A stretch of 64,000 nucleotides of DNA from Coniferiporia sulphurascens (Eukaryota > Basidiomycota > Agaricomycetes > Hymenochaetales > Hymenochaetaceae), in assembly GCA_002794785.1 (NCBI GenBank), contig NBBA01000001.1:1-64000 (forward strand). The letters are read 5' to 3'. Position 1 is the first letter of the stretch, and each line of letters starts with the position of its first letter. Under the pieces are notes generated by a model. It was given only the letters and a program-made list of their open reading frames with translations, ran no database searches and was not told the origin of the DNA. Shown here in pieces: positions 25,799 to 34,214 of the stretch. The position numbers and the translations under genes were made by a program.

Positions 25799-27723
25799 GT
25801 AAAGGGGAGGTGTGCAGGTGAAGGAAAGTTAGGTGATTTTTTTGAGGGTTTTATATGTTTCTAGGATGTTGGAAGTGTGTGATAGGTCTTTTTCTGCTAG
25901 CCATTGGTTTTCAGAAGACAGATAGCCAGTCCACTTAACTAGGAAATGCTGTCTGTTTCCGGTGCCCTTGTGTGAGACAATAGCCTCGATTTCATATTCT
26001 TGCTGGTCTTCGATCAGGTCAGGTGGGGGTAGACTGAATGGAGGTCCATGTGCCTTGGTCTCCATGTAAGTCAAAAGAAGCAAGGCGTGGAAAACGGGGT
26101 GGATATGCCATGCTTCTGGCAATTTGAGGCGGTAATTCAGGGGTGATAGTACCTGAACTATGGGAAATGGTCCCTCCTGTTTATGTGACAATTTGTGGGA
26201 GCGGTTGGGAAAATGCAAATTGGTGGCTTCTAACCAAACCTTGTCGCCAAGTTTGAATGGTTTGAAGCCTCATGCTCCGAAACGTGCCATATGGGCGCAG
26301 GCTAGATCATGGGCGGCAAGCGCTTCTTTTCTGATTGAGGTAAGAAGGCATAGGTGCTGTGAGAGAGATGGGAGATCAGTATCTTTGATCACTGAGGGGA
26401 TGGGTATAGGGTTGTACCCAAGCATGATGGTGAACAGTGATGTCTTGGTAACTGAATGGGTCTGGAGGTTGTGTGAGAATTCCAGGTCCATAAGTGAGTC
26501 CACCCAGGAGTGAGGTGATGTGCTGCAATAAATGCGCAGATAAGCTTCTACCTCCTGATTGGTGCATTCAGTTTGGCCATCCGTTTGGGGATGATATGCT
26601 ATTGACAGTTTTGATTTGATCCCAAGCCGAGTGCATAGAGTCTGAAAAACCTGAGATGCAAATTGAGGTCCCCAGTCAGAGATAATGCGTTTGGGGAGTC
26701 CAAAGCACCGGTAAACATTGTCATGGTAACATTTTGCTGTTCCGAAGGCATCAATTGTCTTATTGCAGGGAATAAGAATAATTCCCTTAGAGGCGTCATG
26801 ATCCACTACTACCATTATGGAATCATATCCATTTGATGTGGGTAGGTCGGTGATGAAGTCCATGGAGACCAATTGGAATGGAAGCATGGACGCATCTGTG
26901 GGGATGGGAAGAAGGGGCGGCTTGGTCAGGTGCATGTTAATTTTCATCTGTTGACACGTCGCACATCCTTTTACATAGTTTCCCACAAAGACAGTTAAAC
27001 CAGGCCACCAATAGTGTTGTCATACTAGTTGGGAGGTTTTGAATAACCCCGGGTGGCTGAATGACAGAAGATCATGGAACATCTGCAAGATTTTGCGTTT
27101 GATTTTGGCATTGTCTGGTACATGGACATGTTTCTGGTATCGGAGGAGTCCAGAATCGACTGTCCAGTCCTCTAATGAGAAACGAAATGGGGATGGAATC
27201 TTCAGGGATCTGGCATCCTGAATGGTTTTGGTGAAGGAATCCTGTTCCTGTGTGTCCTGAATGCAGTTCTGGAGGTCTATATTGATGTTTCCGATAAATA
27301 GCGTATCTGGTAACATAATATGTTCTTCTAGTGGTTCTTCACCATGATCAGGGCGTCTAGATAATGCATCAGTGCCAGGGATGGATTTGCCTGGGCAGTG
27401 GGTGATTACACAATTGAATTGGGACAGAAAAAGGTTCCATCATGACTGTCTTGGAGTTAAACAGTGTTCTGAACGGAAGTACGAAAGGTTTTTGTGGTCA
27501 CACCAAATCGTGGTGGTGTGTGGATTGCCAAGTAGGTAGTGCCGCCATGCTTCGAGACCACGTATTATGCCAAGGAGTTCTCTGTCATAAACTTCATAGC
27601 ACTGTTGGGCAGGTCCGAATGTTTCGGATATGTACCCACATGGCTGAAGGTTGCTGTTGGAATTTGTCTGGTAGAGGACGGCACCTGAAGCAACTTTAGA
27701 TGCATCTGTTTTGAGGATAAATG

Positions 27724-28282
27724 TGTTACAATTTTCCTTTACTTTCCCTATTGCGCTGACTCACTTCCTCTTCGTCATCATCAGTCAGCACAACTCCCCC
27801 ATTTCTTTATCTTACTCATCCCCATTCACCTTGCGCCATAAGATGCCATGATGACGCCTTATTGCACCATCATGACGTGCTTTGCTTACTGATCACCGTA
27901 CTTGTATTACCAAGGCCTTCCTTGAGTTTCCATGACCTTCCATAGTCTGGTAAACACACCTAACCAAGTCGCTACAGTAGCAAACACATAGAGTAGCATA
28001 TAAGCATGTAACTTCAGTAGCACAAACCCTAAGCTTGTGCTCTTTGTTCATACAAGCCCATTATCTGCTACCACCAGTCCACTGTGTGCCTCTTGGCCAA
28101 TAGTCGCTTCGTCATAATCCGACTCGCCATAGAAGCCTACCGCGTCCACATCATCGATCAGGAAGCCCCACCGACGATCCCCCTTTCGACTTACGACATC
28201 TAGGAAGCCCCGTCGCCGTACCATCAGTTCCGATGATCAGGAAGCCCCGACATTGATCACCGTGTAACCGTTGAGCTTAACA
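27724..28282 (+). mobile_element. Solo LTR-B nested in gypsy RNase H
   Basis: 559 bp, tgttacaattttcc to gagcttaaca, with a perfect target duplication aaatg (27719-27723 and 28283-28287). It separates PDPTKPF from ILKTDAS of the host element, which is opposite in orientation. It contains the TATA, the AAGCTTGTGCT block and the three U5 motifs. Confidence 0.95.
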
Positions 28283-28567
28283 AAATGGCTTGGTGGGATC
28301 AGGCACAAGTAAAGCCAGTTTGTCAAGAAAAAGCATTTTGAGTTTAGAAAATGCTTGGTCACATTTGGGCATCCATTTCCATGGTTTGTTGGTGCAGGTA
28401 AGCTCGTTAAGCAGGTACACAATGTCCGAGAAACTGGGGATAAAGTGTCTGTAATAATTACAGAATCCCATAAAGCTTCTGAGTTGTTTAACCATGCATG
28501 GGGTGGGCCAATTGGCAATGCCGGCAAGTTTGACAGGATCCATGTGGATGTTATCTGGGGTGATGAT

Positions 28568-29123
28568 TGTTACAATTTTCCTTTACTTCCTCTTCCTGCG
28601 CTGACTCACTTCCTCTTCGTCATCATCAGTCAGCGCAATTCCCCCATTCCTCTGTCTTACTCATCCCTTATTCGCCTTGCGCCATAAGACGCCATGATGA
28701 CGCCTTCTTGCACCATCATGACGTGCTTTGCTTACTGATCACCGTACTTGTATTACCAAGGCACTCCCTTGAGTTCCATGACCCCACGGTCTGGTAAACA
28801 CACCTAACCAAGTCGCTACAGTAACAAACACATAGAATAGCATATAAGCATGTAACTTCAGTAGCACAAGCCCTAAGCTTGTGCTCTTCGTTCATACAAG
28901 CCCATTATCTGCTATCACCAGTTTACTGTGTGCCACTTGACCATCAGTCGCTTCGTCATAACCCGACGCGTTATAGAAGCATACCGAATCCACCTCGCCG
29001 ATCAGGAAGCCCCGTCGACAATCACCTTCGACTTACGACATCTAGGAAGCCCCGTTGCTGTACCACCAGTATCGCCGATCAGGAAGCCCGACGTCGATCA
29101 CCGCGTAACCGTTGAGCTTAACA
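28568..29123 (+). mobile_element. Solo LTR-B nested in gypsy RT
   Basis: 556 bp with a perfect target duplication atgat (28563-28567 and 29124-29128). It interrupts RT after VKFLGMII. Three aggaagccc motifs lie at about 29004, 29044 and 29081. Confidence 0.95.
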
Positions 29124-30331
29124 ATGATCATTCCCAGAAATTTGACTTGTTGTACACCGAAGAGACATTTCTCTGGTTTGCAGTAGAGGTCGTTGGCGGC
29201 ACATATGTCCAGAATGTGGCAAGTGCATTGATAAAGTTCTTCCATTGAGTGGGCCGGGATGAGTACATCATCCATGTAAATCATGGTTCCATCTTCAAGA
29301 ATGACGAAACGGAAGGTATTGTCCATGAAGGCTTGGAAGGTGGCTGGCGAATTACATAAGCCAAAGAACATGACAGTTGGTTCAAATAATCCGCAAGAAG
29401 TTTTAAAAGCGGCTTTCCATTGGTCGCCATCCTTTATTTGAATGTTGTTGTAGCCAGAGTGGAGATCAAGTTTCATAAAGTATTTGGCTCCCTTGAGTTT
29501 GTCCATGAGATCGCTGATCAGGGGTAACGGGTACGCATTTTTGATGGTTCCCTCATTAAGGGCTCGATAATCTTGGCATCTGTGAAGGCTAGTATCCTTC
29601 TTCCTGACAAAGAAGAAAGGAGATGCCATTGGTGATTTGGATGGGCGGATGTAACCTTTGCGCAGATTTTCGTCTAGGAATTTGTCGAGTGCTGCCAGTT
29701 CTTTGGGTGCCAGTGGATAGACTTTACAATCACATGGTACGAAATCAGGTTTGAGATTGATGGCGTGGTCATATGGTCTGGAGATTGGGAATTGTTCTGC
29801 TGCTTTCTTGCGAAAGATGTCGAGGTACTGGTGGTATTCTGATGGGATCAAGTCCTCCACAGGTTTCATTTCTTTGACCTGTTCCTGGGAGAGCGAGGTA
29901 GCAGTGGTGACTTTTGCGATGGAGAGAGTGCCTTTGTTCCAGTCAATAACCAGGTTGTGGTTTTTTAACCACAGTAAACCAAGGATAATATCCTCTTTGC
30001 TGAGGGACGTTATGAGAAGTTTCATCGGGAGGGATTTTCCTTCGATGTTGGTCAATCGCCAGGTATACTGGGTGATGGTCCCATGTTCATTCTTGGTTCC
30101 ATCCACGTTTAGAATGGTGATAGGGTGAGGAAGTGGTCAGGTGGGGATGTGATGCTTGATGATGAATTTAGCATCGATGAACTGGCCTTCAGCACCAGAA
30201 TCAATAAGCGCTTTGGCAGGGACAGTTTGGTCATACACAATCATAGAAATTGGGGGTGGGGAGCAAAGGATTGGAATTTACAATTGGAGACATGGTAACA
30301 GGAAGACTTAACATCTGTCTAAGCTTCCTTC

Positions 30332-31597
30332 CTAAAAACCCTGTTTGTCCAGGATGTTGAAGGTTTCGTTTATCGCATTTTTATTGAGCTGGCTGAGCAG
30401 CTGGCGGATATTGGCAGCAATGGACTTGGGAGTATCTTGCTCTGAAGTGGTGTCAGTTGTTTCGACAATGGGAAAGGCGTTGCCGATGGTGCACACAGTA
30501 CGAGGTTGGCTAGGGCCTTGCTTGTACTTGGTGCAGTCCCATGCATTGTGGCCTTTCTCGTGGCAGGCGAGGCATCATCCTTCACGAATGCACCTGGTGC
30601 GTTCCTCCTCCGTGAGGCATGGTGGGTGGTTGGTACTGTTAACCTGCATGTCCTGCTGGTTAGGCTGGAATTGGCATTGCTGCTGGTTGCCGAGATTGTG
30701 GAAACGGTTTTCTTGTTTAATGGGAGCTTGTCCTGGGCTGTGAAGGGCCTTGAGGCATTGGTAGATGGCGTCCTGTTTGGAGGCTTCGTGGTACCATTCC
30801 TCAATGGTGGTGGGTGGTTTGGCATTGGATAGAACATGTGAAAGGAGGCCATGCTTTAGGCCTTTCTTGTAGATAGGAATGAGGTTGTTGTCTCCTGACA
30901 TCCTGGCTTGGGTGACGAGCAACTGGAAACAACTGTTGTAGTTGTCAGCTGAGCTGGTCTGCTGGAGTGTCATGATCTCCTGGGATGCTTCAGCGACATC
31001 ATCAGTGGTGATGAACATGTTGCGGAAGTCACATTTGAAGTCGCCCCAGGTCCCATATCCAATGATGGTAGTGAGGGTCTGACTGTTCTTGTATTTAGCG
31101 AAGGCAGATGCTAGGGTCTCGTGGTTGATGGCCCAGTCTCTGGCAGTGCCTGTCTGCATGTAGGAGAGGATGAAGTTGATCTTTAACTCATCAGTGTTGT
31201 AGACATGGCAGTTGATGTGAAGGTATGCTTCGCAGCTCGAAAGGAAGCATCTGGCATACTTGCGGTCCCCATCAAAGGTGTTGGGACGTGCAAGGTTGAT
31301 TTCTTTGGGGACTGGTGTGGTCGACATGGTTTGTCCGGTTGAGGTAGGTGTTCTGAGATGGGGGAAGATGTCACGGTAGGTAGGTACGTGAGCTGCGAAG
31401 GTTATGCAGGCGTCTTTGGTGTCTAGAGCTCTAGCCCACTGGTATTCTCCATGTTGGTTTTGTAACCACGAGTAGTAGTCATAGTCATTCGAGTTTTTCT
31501 GTTTCTTTTTAAAGCACTTGAGGTCATTATCCCAGGTGCCTCCCATGAGGATGAAAGCGGGCTGTGGGATCGGTTGCTTGATAGACAGGATGGGCAA
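30332..31597 (-). pseudogene. gag: Gypsy gag with zinc knuckle
   Basis: Capsid/nucleocapsid precursor. It opens near 31597 with MPILSIKQPIPQPAF; the capsid-like part includes ARPNTFDGDRKYARCFL and RDWAINHETLASAFAKY. The nucleocapsid has one CCHC knuckle (CL-AC-HEKGHNAWDC), just after a TGA at 30575-30577 where the family usually has Arg (EEG-R-C). A true TAG ends the frame at 30332. Pol starts 90 nt later in the same frame, past further stops, so pol would need a separate start or splicing. Confidence 0.85.
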
Positions 31598-31642
31598 GGG
31601 GTTGGTGCTTGGATGTTGGATATGTCAGCAAAAAATTTGGGA

Positions 31643-31653
31643 AAGCTTGTGCT
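31643..31653 (-). promoter_or_regulatory. Putative self-priming primer-binding site of the gypsy element
   Basis: On the minus strand the sequence AGCACAAGCTT starts 2 nt inside the 5' LTR. It does not begin TGG, as tRNA 3'-end primer sites do. It is a perfect 11-nt complement of AAGCTTGTGCT inside the LTR, whose first base lies 32 nt after the start of the TATA box and so at the expected transcript 5' end. This is the arrangement of Tf1/sushi self-priming elements. Confidence 0.7.
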
Positions 31654-31655
31654 AG

Positions 31656-32216
31656 TGTTAAGCTCAACGGTTACACAGTGATTGATGTTGGGGCTTCCTG
31701 ATCATCAAGGCTGATGGTTACGACAACAGGGCTTCCTAGATGTTGTAGGTTGAATGTGATCGGTGGTGGGGCTTCCTGATTGTCGATAAAGTACGCGGTG
31801 TCTTCTTAGAGGAGTCGGGTTACGATGAAGTGCCAGATGATGAGGTAGAGCACACAGAGGGCACTGAGGCACATATAATGGGCTTGTATGAACAAAGAGC
31901 ACAAGCTTAGGGCTTGTGCAATCTACAGTACATGCTTATATGCTACTCTATGTGTTTGCTACTGTAGCATCTTGTGTAGGGTCATTTACATGGCTATGGA
32001 AGGTCATGGAAACCCAAGGAATGTCTTGGTAATACAAGTAAGGTGATCAGTAAGCAAAGCATGTCATGGTGATGTGATGTGGCATCATCATGGTGTCTTA
32101 TGGTGTGAGGTGAATAAGGATGGGTAATAGAGAGAAATGGGGGAGTTGTGCTGACTGGTGATGATGAAGAGGGAGTGAGTCAGCACAGTAAGGGAAAAGT
32201 AAGGAAAAATGTAACA
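31656..32216 (-). repeat. LTR-B, 5' LTR of the gypsy element
   Basis: 561 bp, tgttaagctcaacgg to aaaaatgtaaca on the plus strand; same length as the 3' LTR. On its outer side it directly interrupts a VPS35 fragment after the codons for RILV-like sequence. Confidence 0.9.
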
Positions 32217-32745
32217 GTTGGTACTGACAAGGATACACAGCTCACATCGCTCCATCTCGTGCTTCTTGTGGTTGCACAAGTGTCCTTGGTGCTGCTACCA
32301 CACCCAGAGCTTGTTCATCTTGATGAAGTTGGTGAGTTCGAACACATTTGAGTCCTGCAGGTTTCCGACCGGGCTGTTACAGTGGAAATGAGGTCAGGGA
32401 GCAGAGCGGGGGTAGGACACATACCCCTTGTCGTTGCCTACAGGGAGGTTATCCTGGGTCTGTCCACTGAGGTAGTGGCAGAGGAAGAGACCACAGGTAT
32501 GGTGCTGTACACCACGCAACATCTCCATCATGTCCTTCATGATCTCCTTGACGGACATGTTGGGGATAGACATGTAGCTGATGGTGATCATAAGGTACAG
32601 ACATGGGATGATGTTGCCTGCATTTTGAACGAGCTCATAGAGGTCTGCAAGATGGTGCTTCCCCTGCGTGTGCATGTCGTAGGGGTAATTAGTGAGGTGC
32701 CGGAGGGCATTGAACACGGCCAGGTCGATCTCCTGCAGCAATTGA
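32217..32745 (-). pseudogene. VPS35: VPS35 (retromer) gene fragment
   Basis: Two exons of a retromer VPS35 homologue with the intron kept between them, so this is a copied or broken genomic segment, not a processed copy. Exon 1 reads HLADLYELVQNAGNIIP and VKEIMKDMMEMLRGVQH; exon 2 reads FELTNFIKMNKLWVWW and RCELCILVST before the gypsy LTR cuts it off. Several conserved Arg positions are Cys, Trp or stop (GLFLCHYLSGQ, NIIPCLYL, LWVW-TAG), the pattern expected from CpG deamination of CGN codons. Non-functional. Retromer recycles cargo from endosomes to the Golgi; the active gene must be elsewhere. Confidence 0.9.
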
Positions 32746-32854
32746 CTTCATTAATTTAAGTCTATAACTTAGAGCTTGTAATGTTAATTACAAAGTGTAC
32801 TGTAAATGGAAAATGAGTCAGCAAGGTAGTCATAGAGCTTGTAGTAGCGAGCAC

Positions 32855-33160
32855 TTCCATGGCCTGAATGGCTCAGTGGTTGAGCAGTTTCCAAACCATA
32901 TGGAGGCTTGCTTAGAGTCAGGTGCTTTTGGGTTTCTGAACCTTATGCATCTGCCACTGGGATTGGCACAGGTACCATGATGATATTAAGTCTTGTTCTC
33001 TAGGTTCCCTAGGTTCCAGTGGTATTGCATATGGCACAAATAATGCTTCCCTTCTCTATTTTATTTTATCTTATGTTTTGTGGCTTTCTCCCCCAGATGC
33101 TGCAGTGGGAGGGCCAAGTCCTGGGTTCGAGCCCAGTGAAATCAAGTGAATTTTTATTAT
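32855..33160 (+). repeat. tRNA-related SINE-like sequence
   Basis: Near 32866 is an A-box-like tggctcagtggttgagc with a D-arm stem (GCTC/GAGC). Near 33122 is a perfect B-box/T-arm, ctgggttcgagcccag. The spacing is too large and acceptor stems are missing, so this is not a tRNA gene; it could be one or two decayed tRNA-derived SINE heads. An AT-rich tail (tttttattattttttcc) follows the B box. Confidence 0.4.
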
Positions 33161-33199
33161 TTTTTCCTAATAAGTGCTACAATCCCCACAGCTGACTGT

Positions 33200-33820
33200 G
33201 CCATGGGGCAGGTGCAGTGGTTCGCAGACATGTCCTCCCTCCCTCCACCCACCAAAGAGCCTGACGCCCACTCCTCCATTCACTCCATCATGTCCTTGTT
33301 GTCGAACCCATAGATGAATCCCAGGATGCTCCACCGATGAGCCACAGCAGGAACCCTTCTGTCGCATCTACCACCAATGTTGTACATGCCCCCATCACCC
33401 CAAAGCGGACCAAGTGTAGAGGAAAGGAGCACACTACCAAGGTGGAAGATGCCATTGAGCTCATCCCCCCAAGTGCAGTAGACACGGAGGTCTCCGCTGC
33501 TGGAGAAGAGGCTGCGGAAGAGGACACAGGAATTACCCATTGTGTCTGTGAAGGTCAAGGCACGTTACAATGGCCACATCGATTTTCAACCACATTGATG
33601 GTGTTCTGTATATTCTTTCAGCCAATGATGAAGAGGATGCTGCCGACTTTATGGTTCAATGAGAATTATGCATGGCCTGGCAGCATGGTCCATGCATGGG
33701 TTTCGTGCAGGAGAGCAAACTGCCCCCTGGCGATTACTACTGCAAGTGGTGCAAGCCAGAGAATCATGTAGAGTTGTTAAAGTGTGTCACAGCCCTCCAT
33801 ACAATCAGTGATTTTTCCTA
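33200..33820 (+). pseudogene. PHD-finger protein gene fragment
   Basis: Decayed part of a nuclear PHD-finger protein of the fungal Set3/Cti6-like kind. A Pro/Ser-rich region with ITPKRTKCRGKEH and DAIELIPPSAVDTE leads to the first zinc pair (ITHCVCEGQG). After an intron-like gap comes a second exon (MAWQHGPCMGF, LPPGDYYCKWCKPEN). A TGA replaces the Cys of the CxxC before MAWQH, and earlier stops and frame changes occur near 33310. It keeps intron sequence, like the VPS35 fragment next to it. No function expected. Confidence 0.75.
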
Positions 33821-33889
33821 ACTATATCCCAGGAAGCTGCAAAGGCACCAACTGTTAGATTCACTCCCTGATTAAGGGTTAGAAACAAG

Positions 33890-34145
33890 TATTAAATAAA
33901 TATAACGAACGAACTAAATATAAAGGTGGTCATATGAACATCCATCTTACTAAGTAAACGATAACACAATGATAACACCATACGATAGGAGCTATGATAG
34001 TTATAGTATACATAGCCCACAGTAGATGTATATAAGGAGAGCTGGTCTCTACCATGAAATACATTGGTTTACACTGATAACCCACCTTTGCCTCAACCTC
34101 ACCACTGCACCTCATCATCTACCACAATGTGCGTAGATTTTAAGA
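33890..34145 (+). repeat. Copia 5' LTR
   Basis: 256 bp, tattaaataaat to gattttaaga, with tatataag near 34030. About 98% identical to the 3' LTR. Confidence 0.95.
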
Positions 34146-34156
34146 GGTTATGAGCC
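34146..34156 (+). promoter_or_regulatory. Copia primer-binding site, half-tRNA-iMet type
   Basis: ggttatgagcc directly follows the 5' LTR. Its complement, GGCTCATAACC, is the anticodon stem-loop of initiator tRNA-Met (CAT anticodon), the priming site used by copia-type elements that prime from a cleaved half tRNA. Confidence 0.75.
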
Positions 34157-34214
34157 TTGACTCTACAACTAATGAAACGATTAATGAATTTATAAATCCT
34201 CGAATAACGAAACT

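Larger units (their letters stand above)
25829..30244 (-). pseudogene. pol: Gypsy pol: protease, RT, RNase H, integrase, chromodomain
   Basis: Single-frame polyprotein of the chromovirus, from an ATG at 30244 to a TAA at 25829. Protease motif ALIDSGAEGQF is near 30.2 kb. RT has YMDD near 29.27 kb and the usual [14 protein letters not shown] and [11 protein letters not shown] blocks. RNase H has KTDASKVASGAV and YDRELLGI near 27.6 kb. Integrase shows GCATCQQMK, DFITDLP, SDWGPQFAS (Arg-to-Trp relative to the usual SDRGPQ) and a later Glu. The chromodomain (HFLVKWTGYLSSENQW) closes it. Two LTR-B insertions split it at 28568-29123 and 27724-28282. TGA codons at 30137-30139, 27440-27442, 27020-27022 and 26270-26272 stand where Arg is usual. 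Dead as it stands. In-frame stops separate it from gag. Confidence 0.9.
23004..32216 (-). mobile_element. Full-length Ty3/gypsy chromovirus with two extra ORFs
   Basis: A 9.2-kb LTR retrotransposon on the minus strand, with 561-bp LTR-B repeats at both ends (31656-32216 and 23004-23564). The order is 5' LTR, primer site, gag with zinc knuckle, pol (protease, RT, RNase H, integrase, chromodomain), ORF3, ORF4, polypurine tract, 3' LTR. Three later LTR insertions interrupt it: LTR-B at 28568-29123 and 27724-28282, and LTR-D at 24896-25313. Five premature TGA codons mark gag and pol. The outer flanks (gcgcc at 22999-23003, gttgg at 32217-32221) do not match, so the two ends may come from recombination between elements. 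The 5' LTR sits inside a VPS35 gene fragment. LTR differences are mostly transitions, many at CpG. Confidence 0.9.

Noticed and set aside
27724..29123. Regularly repeated aggaagcccc blocks as a possible CRISPR-like array
   Set aside because: Only three units per LTR, variable spacers that are themselves repeated between LTR copies, and a eukaryotic setting.
33105..33150. tRNA gene around the ggttcgagccc B-box
   Set aside because: No acceptor stem, D-arm or anticodon arm at the correct distance.
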